A stretch of DNA of 64,000 bases. Source: Oceanirhabdus sp942490885 (GTDB taxonomy: Bacteria; Bacillota; Clostridia; Clostridiales; Clostridiaceae). Each line of letters begins with the position of its first letter. Position 1 is the first letter of the stretch. Below, one piece after another: positions 40,346-49,087 of the stretch. Where the stretch lies: NCBI GenBank assembly GCA_942490885.1, contig CALNYT010000002.1, forward strand, positions 4,216,001-4,280,000, written 5' to 3'. Under the pieces are notes generated by a model. It ran no database searches. It was not told the origin of the DNA and worked only from the letters and a program-made list of their open reading frames with translations. A program made the translations under genes and the position numbers.

Positions 40346-40702
40346 TTGCAAAAAACTTTAAAATTACTAACTTGGAGTAGTATTTCATTAGTCGTACTAA
40401 CACTTATTAAAATCGCGTGCCAAATTGACAATGCAATTAGAATATTTAAATATGACATACTAAACAATTGGAATTGGGTTAATTTCCTTTTAATAGTATT
40501 AAATCTTAGTATAGTCATTTTATTTATTATTATTGCAAAATTCATAAAAGGTATAGGTAGTGAAACTGATGAAAAATTTATCCATAATAAATACGAAAAA
40601 CTAATTAATTATTTCTGTATTTATGTTATTATAAATACAATTTCACTATTAATATCTACAATTCCTTTTATATTTAGACTTATAAAAGGAAATTTGTTTT
40701 AG
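40346..40702 (+). CDS. Small membrane protein, unknown
   Basis: 118 residues from a TTG at 40346 with AGGGG eight bases upstream; an overlapping ATG opens only an eight-codon frame. Three hydrophobic segments (SSISLVVLTLIKIACQI, FLLIVLNLSIVILFIIIAKF, YFCIYVIINTISLLISTIPF) suggest three membrane helices. It is alone on the plus strand. No family recognised. A hairpin with AACAC/GTGTT and T run right after the stop ends the transcript. Confidence 0.6.
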   Translation: MQKTLKLLTWSSISLVVLTLIKIACQIDNAIRIFKYDILNNWNWVNFLLIVLNLSIVILFIIIAKFIKGIGSETDEKFIHNKYEKLINYFCIYVIINTISLLISTIPFIFRLIKGNLF

Positions 40703-40819
40703 AGTAAAAAACACTAACAAATTTGTGTTAGTGTTTTTTTAATCAAAATACATACAAATATCTCAATATAAGTCTTCATGCATCACACTACAAGTATATT
40801 GTTCACTTTCAAAATTCAC

Positions 40820-41161
40820 TTACTTCAAATTTTCCTCACTAAGCAAATCAACATATTCCACCGCTTCTTTTAAACCAACACCAGTAACCATTCTATATTT
40901 TTTAATCGCTTTATTTTTTTTACCTTCTGCTATTAGATTTTTTAATTCAATATTCAAGTTCTCTAAAACTGTCTCAGACACTTCAATTTTACTAGGTTTA
41001 TTTGCCCTTTTATAATAAGATCTACTTAAACCAATAAAAGACACTCCTATAAGTGTATCACAACATCCTAATAAATATTTTTTGTCAATTAGATACACTA
41101 CACCTAAAAATAAGTAACAAATACTCGAAAACAGCCATAGTTTCCATACTTTTAAATTCAA
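40820..41161 (-). CDS. Membrane protein with bL12 C-terminal-like domain
   Basis: 113 residues. Two N-terminal hydrophobic segments (LWLFSSICYLFLGVVYLI, TLIGVSFIGLS) are followed by a ~45-residue domain with LKNLIAEGKKNKAIKKYRMV and TGVGLKEAVEYVDLLS. The latter resembles the helix-turn-helix of the ribosomal protein bL12 C-terminal domain (K-x-x-AIK-x-x-R-x-x-TG-x-GLKEA). Such domains occur fused to membrane segments in Firmicutes; their role is unknown. Binding to translation factors is conceivable but not shown. Confidence 0.65.
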   Translation of the reverse strand: MNLKVWKLWLFSSICYLFLGVVYLIDKKYLLGCCDTLIGVSFIGLSRSYYKRANKPSKIEVSETVLENLNIELKNLIAEGKKNKAIKKYRMVTGVGLKEAVEYVDLLSEENLK

Positions 41162-41300
41162 ATTTTTTCCCCCTTACATAAAGTTTAATCAATGTTTTTT
41201 CTGAACTAAAAATTATTTCTTTTCAAATAAAAAACAAATGTTAAATATATACCTAAATACCAAAAACAAATATATAGAAATTATACAAAATATCAATATC

Positions 41301-41426
41301 CATTTCAAATACAATGTTTCATCCAAGATGAAACGAGTAACCCCTTATTGTCCAAGGAACAATACAATTAAAATTTCTCGGAGAGAAATGTCCATCATTC
41401 TCAATTCTCAATTATCCATTCTCAAT
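41301..41426. repeat. Dispersed palindromic repeat, right half only
   Basis: It contains ACAATGTTTCATCCAAGATG, CTTATTGTCCAAGGAACAAT and the right arm CATCATTCTCAATTCTCAAT. It abuts the prfA terminator. It is the complementary half to the partial copy at 40059-40165. Confidence 0.65.
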
Positions 41427-41457
41427 AAAAAAGAGTCAACGACCGTTGACTCTTTTT
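41424..41457 (-). terminator. Terminator after prfA
   Basis: GAGTCAACG and CGTTGACTC form a perfect 9-bp stem (extended by A-U pairs), with TTTTTTATT following on the minus strand. It ends just before the prfA stop. Confidence 0.9.
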
Positions 41458-41458
41458 A

Positions 41459-42532
41459 TTAGGAAACTCCCATATTCTTCATTTTCTCAGCTTGTTCTGC
41501 TGTAATAAGCGCATCTATTACCTCATCACAATCACCGTTAAGGAAATACTCAAGCTTGTATAAAGTAAGTCCTATTCTATGGTCAGTTATTCTTCCTTGT
41601 GGATAGTTGTAAGTTCTTATTCTCTCACTTCTATCTCCACTACCTACCTGACTTTTTCTATCATCAGCTATTTCTTTATGTCTAGCAGCTTCTGCTTTTT
41701 CATATAATCTAGCCTTCAATACCTTCATAGCTTTTTCTTTGTTCTTTAACTGTGATTTCTCATCTTGACAAGATACAACTAATCCTGAAGGTAAGTGAGT
41801 TATTCTTACAGCTGAGTCAGTAGTGTTAACGCACTGCCCACCGTTACCTGACGCTCTAAACACATCTATTCTTACATCATTTTGGCTTACTTCGATTTCA
41901 ACATCATCAACCTCTGGCAATACAGCAACAGTTGATGTTGATGTATGAATTCTACCACTTGACTCTGTATCAGGAACTCTTTGTACTCTGTGCACTCCAC
42001 TTTCATACTTTAATTTGCTATATGCTCCATTACCTTTAATCATAAATACGATTTCTTTGAAACCACCAATATCAGTTTCATTCGCACTCATAACTTCAAC
42101 TTTCCATCTATTCTTCTCTGCATATTTAACATACATTCTAAATAAGTTAGCTGAGAATAACGCTGCTTCATCTCCACCAGCACCACCTCTGATTTCAATG
42201 AAAACATTCTTTGAATCATTAGGATCTTTAGGTAAAAGTAACAACTTAAGTTCAGCATTTAATCTTATTTCATTCTGCTGCTGCTCTTTAAGATCCTCAT
42301 TTATCATTTCTCTCATGTCTTTATCATTTTCTTCTCTCAGCATTTCTTTATTAGACTCTATTTCTTCCAGAGTATTTTTATATTCTCTATATTTAATAAC
42401 TACACTCTCTAAGTCAGCATGTTCTTTGCAGAGTTTTTGCCAATCCTTTTGATTTGACATTATAGTTGGATCACAAATTTTTATGGATAATTCAGCATAT
42501 TTACTCTCTAGGAAATCTAATCTTTCTAACAT
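41459..42532 (-). CDS. prfA: Peptide chain release factor 1
   Basis: 357 residues from the ATG at 42532 (GGAG eight bases upstream; the longer frame begins at a GTG inside the site). The GGQ motif is in ASGNGGQCVN (~230), and the codon-reading PxT-type motif is VPDTESSGRIH (~184-194). RF1 releases peptides at UAA and UAG. prmC, which methylates the GGQ glutamine, is directly upstream. Confidence 0.97.
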   Translation of the reverse strand: MLERLDFLESKYAELSIKICDPTIMSNQKDWQKLCKEHADLESVVIKYREYKNTLEEIESNKEMLREENDKDMREMINEDLKEQQQNEIRLNAELKLLLLPKDPNDSKNVFIEIRGGAGGDEAALFSANLFRMYVKYAEKNRWKVEVMSANETDIGGFKEIVFMIKGNGAYSKLKYESGVHRVQRVPDTESSGRIHTSTSTVAVLPEVDDVEIEVSQNDVRIDVFRASGNGGQCVNTTDSAVRITHLPSGLVVSCQDEKSQLKNKEKAMKVLKARLYEKAEAARHKEIADDRKSQVGSGDRSERIRTYNYPQGRITDHRIGLTLYKLEYFLNGDCDEVIDALITAEQAEKMKNMGVS

Positions 42533-42601
42533 GTAAATCACTCCGCTTCTTTTATTTCATATCAAATTATTATATCACATTAGTTCATATTAGGTCAAAA
42601 T

Positions 42602-43450
42602 TTATACATACCCAATAACTACTCTGTCATTATCTCCAAGGTCTTTAAAAGTTTCTATATTTTTAAATCCATTTTGGATTAGAATTTCGCTCACACTTTC
42701 TTTTTGATTATACCCAATTTCAAATGCCAGCATACCTCCATCCCTAAGTATCTCTTTACTTTGGGATGTTATCTTTCTATAAAATACCAACCCATCTCCT
42801 CCACCATCTAATGCCAAATGAGGTTCATAATCTTTTACATCACTCATTAATTCATCTATAACACTACTTTCAATATATGGAGGATTACTTACTACACAAT
42901 CAAACTTCATTTCACGTTCAACAAAATCATTCAATAGATCACCTTCTGTTATAGTGACTATTTTTTTCAACCCCAACTTTTCAGTATTTATTCTACTTAC
43001 TTTAAGAGCAATATCTGAAATATCAACAAGTTCCACAGAGTCTATTTCTCCATGATGTGCTAGACTCAACCCAATAACACCACTACCACAACATACATCA
43101 CATACTTGGGTATATCCCCTGCTATTAATCCTTTTCAGTGCTTCTTCCACTAATATTTCTGTATCTGGTCTTGGAATTAAAACACCTTGTTCAACATAAA
43201 AATCCAATCCCATAAACTCACATTCTTTAGTTATATATTTTATTGGCTTCAATTCACGCCTTTCTTCAATATAATTAAAGAATAACTCTTTAGTACTATC
43301 ATCCAGTTCTTCCGATCGATTAAGAGTCAAATAAAGTCTATCTTTTTTTAGAACATGTGCTAATAACACCTGCGCATCAATCATATAAGTATCCATGTTC
43401 TTCTCTTTTAATATTTCATATGCAGATTTTAATGCTTCTGATATTTTCAT
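42602..43450 (-). CDS. prmC: Release factor glutamine methyltransferase
   Basis: 282 residues. A SAM-binding motif VCDVCCGSGVIGLSLA (~113-128) and the active-site NPPY in VVSNPPYIES (~185-194) are present, with the N-terminal helical domain typical of PrmC (DTYMIDAQVLLAHVLKKDR). It methylates the Gln of the GGQ loop in release factors. It lies between tdk and prfA. Confidence 0.96.
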   Translation of the reverse strand: MKISEALKSAYEILKEKNMDTYMIDAQVLLAHVLKKDRLYLTLNRSEELDDSTKELFFNYIEERRELKPIKYITKECEFMGLDFYVEQGVLIPRPDTEILVEEALKRINSRGYTQVCDVCCGSGVIGLSLAHHGEIDSVELVDISDIALKVSRINTEKLGLKKIVTITEGDLLNDFVEREMKFDCVVSNPPYIESSVIDELMSDVKDYEPHLALDGGGDGLVFYRKITSQSKEILRDGGMLAFEIGYNQKESVSEILIQNGFKNIETFKDLGDNDRVVIGYV

Positions 43451-43491
43451 AATTCATTACTCCTGACTATTTCAGACTGTTGAAAAAACTA

Positions 43492-44067
43492 TTATTTTAC
43501 GATAATATGACAGTTCCTACATCTAGCTTCATAAGATTCTTGTGCCCCGACTAAAACTACTGGATCACTATATCTAGCTGGTCTTCCATTTATCAACCTT
43601 TGTGTTCTTGTTGCATCATTTCCACATACAACACAAATTGCACTAATCTTATCCACCTTTTCTGCAACAGCTAAAAGTCTCGGTATTGGTCCAAAAGGTT
43701 CTCCCTTAAAGTCCATATCAAGACCAGCGCATATTACTCTTAAACCTTTTGCTGCTAATTCTTCAATAACATCTAAAATATTAATATCAAAAAATTGAAC
43801 TTCATCTATTGCTACAACCCTAGTATCACAATCCACTTTCCCGATAATTTCTCTACTATCCTTCACCGGCATTGCTTCAACCTTTTCCCCACAATGTGAT
43901 ACTACATCTTCTTTACTGTATCTATCATCTACAGACGGCTTAAATACTTGTACCTTCATCTTTGCGATTTTTGCTCTTCTAACCCTTCTTATAAGTTCTT
44001 CTGACTTTCCACTATACATCGGACCAATAACAACCTCAATCCATCCATGGGATTTAGCTCCGAACAT
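43492..44067 (-). CDS. tdk: Thymidine kinase
   Basis: 191 residues. Walker A GPMYSGKSEELIRRVRRAK (~16-34), Walker B DEVQFFD (~88-94), the lasso region and zinc Cys pairs CVVCG and CRNCH are all intact. It phosphorylates thymidine for salvage into dTTP. A weak intrinsic hairpin with T run sits 55-75 nt upstream of the start and might act as an attenuator. Confidence 0.97.
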   Translation of the reverse strand: MFGAKSHGWIEVVIGPMYSGKSEELIRRVRRAKIAKMKVQVFKPSVDDRYSKEDVVSHCGEKVEAMPVKDSREIIGKVDCDTRVVAIDEVQFFDINILDVIEELAAKGLRVICAGLDMDFKGEPFGPIPRLLAVAEKVDKISAICVVCGNDATRTQRLINGRPARYSDPVVLVGAQESYEARCRNCHIIVK

Positions 44068-44115
44068 AAAAACACCTCCATCAATAAAAAAATTCTATCC
44101 GACTCTACGGCATAT

Positions 44116-44141
44116 TAAAAAAACTAGCATACTCACTAGTT
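44116..44141 (-). terminator. Possible attenuator/terminator upstream of tdk
   Basis: AACTAG (44122-44127) and CTAGTT (44136-44141) form a 6-bp stem with an 8-nt loop; five or more T follow on the minus strand. The stem is weak. It may stop transcripts arriving from rho or attenuate tdk. Confidence 0.45.
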
Positions 44142-44358
44142 ATTTAAAAACATGCCCAAATGCAACATAGTTATTTTATCAGAAATCATTGATAATATAA
44201 AGAGTGATTTAAAGATAATTTGCATTCACATGCTCTAATTATTCCCCTCACTTTTTTTAAAATCAATGTATATTTTGTAATATAATACAATAATTTTATA
44301 GTCTAGTATTATATTTATTCTCTCTTACTTTTAAATTCTTTTTAACAAAAATAAAACA

Positions 44359-44388
44359 TTGACTGGTTTGAATCTTCTATGATAAAAT
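44359..44388 (+). promoter_or_regulatory. Sigma-A promoter of rpmE
   Basis: TTGACT (44359-44364), an 18-nt spacer and TAAAAT (44383-44388). The expected start near 44395 leaves a 44-nt leader. Confidence 0.7.
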
Positions 44389-44438
44389 AAATGTTGTTGC
44401 TTAAAACGGATAAAAATTTATCCACGAGGTGATTTATA

Positions 44439-44651
44439 ATGAAAACTAATATTCATCCAGAATACAATCATGAATGCGAAGTACAATGTGCTTGCGGTGC
44501 TACTTTCAAAACTGGTTCTGTAAAAGACGTTCTTAAAATAGACGTTTGTTCACAGTGTCATCCATTCTTCACTGGTAAGCAGAAGAATGTAGAGCAAGGT
44601 GGAAGAGTAGATAAGTTCATGAAGAAATTCAACATTAAAATCGAAGAGTAA
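44439..44651 (+). CDS. rpmE: 50S ribosomal protein bL31
   Basis: 70 residues beginning MKTNIHPEYNHECEVQCACG. Four Cys (C16-x-C18 and CSQC at ~37-40) show the zinc-binding C+ form of bL31, not the zinc-free paralogue. The only rightward gene between tdk and pyrG, with its own promoter and terminator. It bridges the 50S and 30S subunits. In many bacteria C+ L31 also serves as a zinc store. Confidence 0.98.
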   Translation: MKTNIHPEYNHECEVQCACGATFKTGSVKDVLKIDVCSQCHPFFTGKQKNVEQGGRVDKFMKKFNIKIEE

Positions 44652-44662
44652 TCTCTTTGGAG

Positions 44663-44689
44663 ACGAAGAGGAAACTCTTCGTTTTTTTA
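44663..44689 (+). terminator. Terminator after rpmE
   Basis: ACGAAGAG, a GAAA tetraloop and CTCTTCGT, followed by TTTTTTT. Confidence 0.92.
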
Positions 44690-44705
44690 TTTTCAATAAA
44701 AAAAC

Positions 44706-44955
44706 AGTTGAGAATTAGAAGTTGAGAGTGGAGAACGTAGGATGTTTTTGCTTACTCAAAAACTATAAATTATTCTTCTTTATACAAAAATCATTTACTC
44801 AGTTTATCTTAAGATAAACTATTGTATTTAAACTACAATGTTTCATTTAATATGAAACTAGTAAATATTTATTGTTTAAAGAACATTAAAATGTAGTTTC
44901 TGACAACTGTCAGAAACATCCATCGTTCTCAACTCTCCACTCACCATTCTCAACT
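44706..44955. repeat. Dispersed palindromic repeat, full copy
   Basis: 250 bp with terminal inverted repeats AGTTGAGAAT and ATTCTCAACT, and inner arms with GTTGAGAGTGGAGAACG and CGTTCTCAACTCTCCACTC. It contains TTTATCTTAAGATAAA and GTTTCATTTAATATGAAAC hairpins. It fills the 315-nt gap between rpmE and rho, next to the rpmE terminator. No separate rho terminator is visible. Confidence 0.75.
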
Positions 44956-44966
44956 TCTTTTAAGTA

Positions 44967-46454
44967 TTATCTGTTTTTATAAGTATCCTTCACTAAAATT
45001 TCCATATTACCTTCAAGCATGCCTATAAAATCATTATTAGTTTTGGTTTTAGAAAGAACTCCAAGTATTTTCTCAGTAATTATTGGAATTTTCCCTTCAC
45101 TATACATCATCTTTCTTATGCCGTATGCAATCTCATATTCATTTTTATCAAGTAATAAATCTTCTCTTCTAGTTCCTGATTTAAATATGTCAATAGCAGG
45201 GAATATTCTTCTCTCTTGAAGTTTTCTATCTAAGTGAACTTCCATATTTCCTGTTCCTTTGAACTCCTCATAAATCATATCATCCATTCTACTTCCAGTA
45301 TCAACAAGTACAGTTGCTAATATCGTAAGACTTCCCTTACCTTCAACATTTCTTGCAGCTCCAAAAAACTTTTTAGGTTGCAGAAGTGCCCCTGGATCTA
45401 ATCCTCCCGAAAGTGTTCTTCCAGTTGGTGTTACTGTAAGGTTATAAGATCTAACTAAACGAGTTAAACTATCCATTAATATAACAACATCTTGCCCCTG
45501 TTCTACCATTCTCTTCGCTCTTTCAAGAGCCATTTCAGAGACTTTATTATGATGACTTGGTTCTTCATCAAATGTAGAATAAACTATCTCACCTTCTATG
45601 CTTCTTTGCATATCAGTAACTTCCTCAGGTCTTTCGTCAATAAGAAGAACAATTAGATTTATTTCAGGATTATTTGCCTTAAGGCTTTTAGCAATCTTTT
45701 TAAGAATAGTTGTTTTACCAGCCTTTGGAGGTGCAACAATAAGCCCTCTTTGACCTTTTCCTATTGGAGACATGATATCCATCAATCTTGTTGTTAAATC
45801 TAACTGACCACTTTCTAGCCTTAGTCTTTCATTAGGGTAGATAGGTGTAAGTTTTTCGAATAATGGCCTTCCTATAGCTTTTTCAGGACTCTCACCATTT
45901 ATAGATTGAACATAAAGAAGAGCATTAAACTTCTCCCCATCATTAGGTTGTCTTATTTTACCTATAACCATATCACCTGTTTTTAGGTTAAATTTTCTTA
46001 TTTGTGATGGAGAAACATACACATCATTTGTACCTGAAAGGTAATTATGACATCTTAAAAATCCATAATTATTATTTTCATTTATTTCAAGAACTCCCTT
46101 AGTTGTCAATGAGTCCGTTAACATTTCTTTCAATTTCGTTTTCTTCTCTTCTCCGTCTACATTACTAACGCCACCACTAACAATAGTGTTATTTCCATCA
46201 TAATTTTTAGGAGAAATTTTTTCCCTTAAAACTGAACCTTCTTTTTTTATTGCATATGTAGAAGTTTCATCTTCATTTTTGATTTCTTTTTCCTCCTGAG
46301 TTTCACCCTCAACTTTTTCCTTACTCATCTCTTGTTTGAGTAACTCAATAAGCTCAGATTTTCTATATTTTGCAATTCCTTTGATATTATATTTTTTAGC
46401 AATTTCTTTTAAGTCAGATAAGTTTTTATTAATTAGTTCATCCACTTTATTCAC
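44967..46454 (-). CDS. rho: Transcription termination factor Rho
   Basis: 495 residues. An N-terminal helical domain (LSDLKEIAKKYNIKGIAKYR, Rho_N) is followed by a charged insertion (~45-105), the RNA-binding OB domain (GVLEINENNNYGFLRCHNYL) and the ATPase: Walker A APPKAGKTTILKKIA, Q-loop/R-loop region GRTLSGGLDPGALLQPKKFF. It starts at a GTG at 46454. A 5-bp hairpin lies between AGGAGG and this GTG (see findings). Rho terminates untranslated transcripts. The insertion is typical of Gram-positive Rho. Confidence 0.96.
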   Translation of the reverse strand: MNKVDELINKNLSDLKEIAKKYNIKGIAKYRKSELIELLKQEMSKEKVEGETQEEKEIKNEDETSTYAIKKEGSVLREKISPKNYDGNNTIVSGGVSNVDGEEKKTKLKEMLTDSLTTKGVLEINENNNYGFLRCHNYLSGTNDVYVSPSQIRKFNLKTGDMVIGKIRQPNDGEKFNALLYVQSINGESPEKAIGRPLFEKLTPIYPNERLRLESGQLDLTTRLMDIMSPIGKGQRGLIVAPPKAGKTTILKKIAKSLKANNPEINLIVLLIDERPEEVTDMQRSIEGEIVYSTFDEEPSHHNKVSEMALERAKRMVEQGQDVVILMDSLTRLVRSYNLTVTPTGRTLSGGLDPGALLQPKKFFGAARNVEGKGSLTILATVLVDTGSRMDDMIYEEFKGTGNMEVHLDRKLQERRIFPAIDIFKSGTRREDLLLDKNEYEIAYGIRKMMYSEGKIPIITEKILGVLSKTKTNNDFIGMLEGNMEILVKDTYKNR

Positions 46455-46480
46455 TTGTGCGCATCAATATTGCGATGCTT
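46455..46480 (-). promoter_or_regulatory. rho ribosome site separated from start by a hairpin
   Basis: On the minus strand AGGAGG is followed by AA, then GCATC-GCAATATT-GATGC, then GCACAA and the GTG start. The linear distance of 26 nt is too long for initiation. If the 18-nt hairpin folds, the effective spacing becomes 8 nt. Confidence 0.5.
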
Positions 46481-46673
46481 CCTCCTCTCATTGATTATCA
46501 ATATATTAAATTAAATATCTTTTGGGGAATTATAATTTTCAATTGAATTTTAGAATTTAAAAAGAATTTGAAATTATTGAGACATTTCAAAATATCAGAA
46601 AAGCTTTCATTCATCATTTAATAATTATGCCCTATTAGTTAATTCTAATTCACTTCCTAGAAAAAAACAACAT

Positions 46674-46706
46674 AAAAAGAAAAAACGAGCATTATAAACT
46701 CGTTTT
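46674..46706 (-). terminator. Terminator after pyrG
   Basis: AAACGAG (46683-46689) and CTCGTTT (46699-46705) form a 7-bp stem; TTTTCTTTTT follows on the minus strand. It overlaps the end of pyrG by two bases. The remaining rho-pyrG gap (46482-46673) shows no other structure. Confidence 0.75.
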
Positions 46707-48306
46707 ATTTATTCTCTAATGATGCTTTTATGAAGTCCTTGAATAATGCATGTGGTTTATTTGGTCTTGACTTAAGTTCTGGATGGAATTGTACTGCAAC
46801 GAACCATGGATGATTTTCAACTTCAACAATTTCAACCAATCTTCCATCTGGGCTAGTTCCTGTTATCTTAAGTCCTGCATCAATTAAAACTTTTCTATAC
46901 TCATTGTTAAACTCATATCTATGTCTATGTCTCTCATAGATAACCTCATCACCATAAGCACTATAAGCCTTACTCTCTTTATCTAATTTACAAGGATATA
47001 CTCCCAATCTCATAGTTCCACCTTTTTCATCTATATCCTTTTGATCAGGCATAAGATCAATCACAGGGAATTTTGTTTTTGGATCAATCTCAGCACTGTT
47101 AGCTCCAACCATATCAAGCATGCTTCTTCCATACTCAATTACAGTGCATTGCATTCCTAGACATATTCCCAAGAAAGGAATATTTCTCTCTCTTGCAAAT
47201 TTTACAGTTTCAATTTTTCCTTCTACACCTCTATCACCGAAACCACCTGGCACAAGAATACCATGAACATCTCCGAATAATTTTTCTGCTTTATCTGCTG
47301 TAACCTCTTCTGCATTTATCCACTTAATTGCTACCTTAGAATCATTAGCTAATCCTCCATGTTGAAGAGCCTCAACCACCGAAATATACGCGTCATGAAG
47401 TTCAACATATTTACCTACAAGAGCAATCTTAACTTCTCCACTTCTATTCTTGATTCTCTTAACCATATCAATCCATTCACTATTGTCAATATCTCTACAT
47501 CCTAGACCTAATTTATCACATACTAATCTATCTAATCCTTCTTTGTGTAGCATTAAAGGCACATCATAAAGATGCTCTGCATCAAGATTCTGAATAACTG
47601 AATTCCCATCCATGTTACAAAATAATCCTATTTTATCCTTTAACTCTTGTGAAATTTCTTTTTCACTTCTACAAACTATAATATCTGGTTGAATACCTAT
47701 AGTCCTTAATTCTTTAACTGAGTGTTGAGTAGGCTTTGTCTTAAGTTCTCCTGCTTTACTTATATATGGCACAAGTGTAACATGAATATAGCATACGTTT
47801 TCAGATCCTACATCATATTTTATCTGTCTAATTGCTTCTAGGAATGGTTGTGATTCAATATCTCCAACTGTTCCACCAATCTCAGTGATAACAACATCTA
47901 CATCATCTTGTCTTCCAACTCTGAAAGCTCTTTCTTTTATTTCATTTGTAATGTGAGGGATAACTTGAACTGTTCCTCCAAGATAATCACCTCTTCTTTC
48001 TTTAGAAATAACAGACCAGTATATTTTTCCTGTAGTTACATTACTATTCTTTCCTAAATTTTCATCAATGAATCTCTCATAATGACCTAAATCTAAATCT
48101 GTCTCAGCTCCATCATCTGTTACAAACACTTCTCCATGCTGATATGGACTCATTGTCCCTGGATCAAAGTTTAAGTATGGATCAAACTTTTGAATCGAAA
48201 CCTTTAATCCTCTATTTTTTAATAATCGACCTAATGAAGCAGCAGTAATCCCTTTACCTAATGAAGATACTACTCCACCTGTTACAAAAATATACTTAGT
48301 AGCCAT
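46705..48306 (-). CDS. pyrG: CTP synthase
   Basis: 533 residues. The synthetase domain starts KYIFVTGGVVSSLGKGITAA and contains the P-loop. The class I glutamine amidotransferase domain has the nucleophile in FLGICLGMQCTVIEYG (~380) and the His-Glu pair in QFHPELKSRP (~510). It makes CTP from UTP, ATP and glutamine. AGGAGG precedes the ATG. The 395-nt upstream gap holds a terminator and a minimal repeat, but the U-rich pyrG attenuator known from Bacillus was not recognised. Confidence 0.98.
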   Translation of the reverse strand: MATKYIFVTGGVVSSLGKGITAASLGRLLKNRGLKVSIQKFDPYLNFDPGTMSPYQHGEVFVTDDGAETDLDLGHYERFIDENLGKNSNVTTGKIYWSVISKERRGDYLGGTVQVIPHITNEIKERAFRVGRQDDVDVVITEIGGTVGDIESQPFLEAIRQIKYDVGSENVCYIHVTLVPYISKAGELKTKPTQHSVKELRTIGIQPDIIVCRSEKEISQELKDKIGLFCNMDGNSVIQNLDAEHLYDVPLMLHKEGLDRLVCDKLGLGCRDIDNSEWIDMVKRIKNRSGEVKIALVGKYVELHDAYISVVEALQHGGLANDSKVAIKWINAEEVTADKAEKLFGDVHGILVPGGFGDRGVEGKIETVKFARERNIPFLGICLGMQCTVIEYGRSMLDMVGANSAEIDPKTKFPVIDLMPDQKDIDEKGGTMRLGVYPCKLDKESKAYSAYGDEVIYERHRHRYEFNNEYRKVLIDAGLKITGTSPDGRLVEIVEVENHPWFVAVQFHPELKSRPNKPHALFKDFIKASLENK

Positions 48307-48567
48307 AGTTAAATCACCCTCCTGAATTTTATCTTTCTTACATATTTCGAATTCAATCTAATTGGTTCCTATTTTTATTGTCCTACCAAAAACAAAAATT
48401 ATTTATTATCACTTGACATTTTAGTTAATCATTATTATAATAGAAATTACCCTATAAAACTATAATGGCATTAGTGTTGTTTTTTTCAACTATTATTTAT
48501 GATATCACATATTATTTAAAAAAACTAGAGCCTTTTTTGGGTTTTTGACAATATTTTTTTAGTTAAC

Positions 48568-48602
48568 ATAAAAAAATCACTTCGTTTTGAAGTGATTTTT
48601 TT
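48568..48602. terminator. Bidirectional terminator
   Basis: AAAAAATCACTTC and GAAGTGATTTTTT form a 13-bp stem with a 5-nt loop. On the minus strand it ends transcription from the 94-aa gene and sigma-54 regulator. Confidence 0.85.
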
Positions 48603-48623
48603 AATATAAAACCCCTTTAAGAA

Positions 48624-48692
48624 ATTGAGAGTTGTGAGTGGAGAGTGGAGAACGATGGATGGTTCTCCACTCTCCGTTCTCCACTCTCAACT
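48624..48692. repeat. Dispersed palindromic repeat, minimal copy (arms only)
   Basis: GAGAGTGGAGAAC, a GATGGATG loop and GTTCTCCACTCTC form a perfect 13-bp stem, flanked by TTGAGAGTTGTGAGTG and CACTCTCAACT. All internal sequence of the family is gone; only the two terminal arms remain. Confidence 0.7.
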
Positions 48693-48701
48693 ATGTTTTT
48701 T

Positions 48702-48986
48702 TTATTTCTTGTTTATTTCCTCGTCCATATGAAAATATTTCTCTCTAAAATTATAATTAACCAAAAGCTTTTCTTCTGCTTTATTCTCGTTATATTTTAG
48801 AGTTCTTTTCGAATTGATTTTAAAATCTTCCTTTATCTTATCTAATTCCAGACAATCGTATTTCTTTAAAATTAGCAGAGAAATATATTTTAGTTCTTTA
48901 TCCTTGAGTATCTCCTCAAGTTTTCCTCTTTCAATGGCATTCATTTGACAAATTACCTTTATAACATTCTCATAATTTAATTTCAC
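48702..48986 (-). CDS. Hypothetical protein (94 aa)
   Basis: 94 residues from a GTG at 48986 with a GGAAGTGA site upstream. Helical and charged; it begins MKLNYENVIKVICQMNAIER. The middle (LDKIKEDFKINSKRTLKYNE) could be a helix-turn-helix but is not convincing. It lies 101 nt downstream of the sigma-54 activator gene and before a terminator. No family recognised, no function assigned. Confidence 0.6.
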   Translation of the reverse strand: MKLNYENVIKVICQMNAIERGKLEEILKDKELKYISLLILKKYDCLELDKIKEDFKINSKRTLKYNENKAEEKLLVNYNFREKYFHMDEEINKK

Positions 48987-49087
48987 TTATCAATCACTTC
49001 CATAAAGTTATACAATCTAGGCATACTTAAATACCTAAGTATCTTTTTATGAATTATTCCCATTTTAGAATATATTAGACATAAACT

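Larger units (their letters stand above)
44068..44438. other. Divergent tdk-rpmE intergenic region
   Basis: A 371-nt gap between divergent genes. It holds the possible tdk leader hairpin (44116-44141) and the rpmE promoter (44359-44388). No other structure was found. Confidence 0.5.
48307..48701. other. Gap between pyrG and the 94-aa gene
   Basis: It contains a bidirectional terminator (48568-48602) and a minimal dispersed repeat (48624-48692). An AT-rich stretch at 48420-48540 presumably holds the pyrG promoter; no -35/-10 pair stands out clearly. Confidence 0.45.

Noticed and set aside
48420..48560. Reiterative-transcription attenuator in front of pyrG as in Bacillus
   Set aside because: No GGGC start with a matching C/U-rich terminator could be found.
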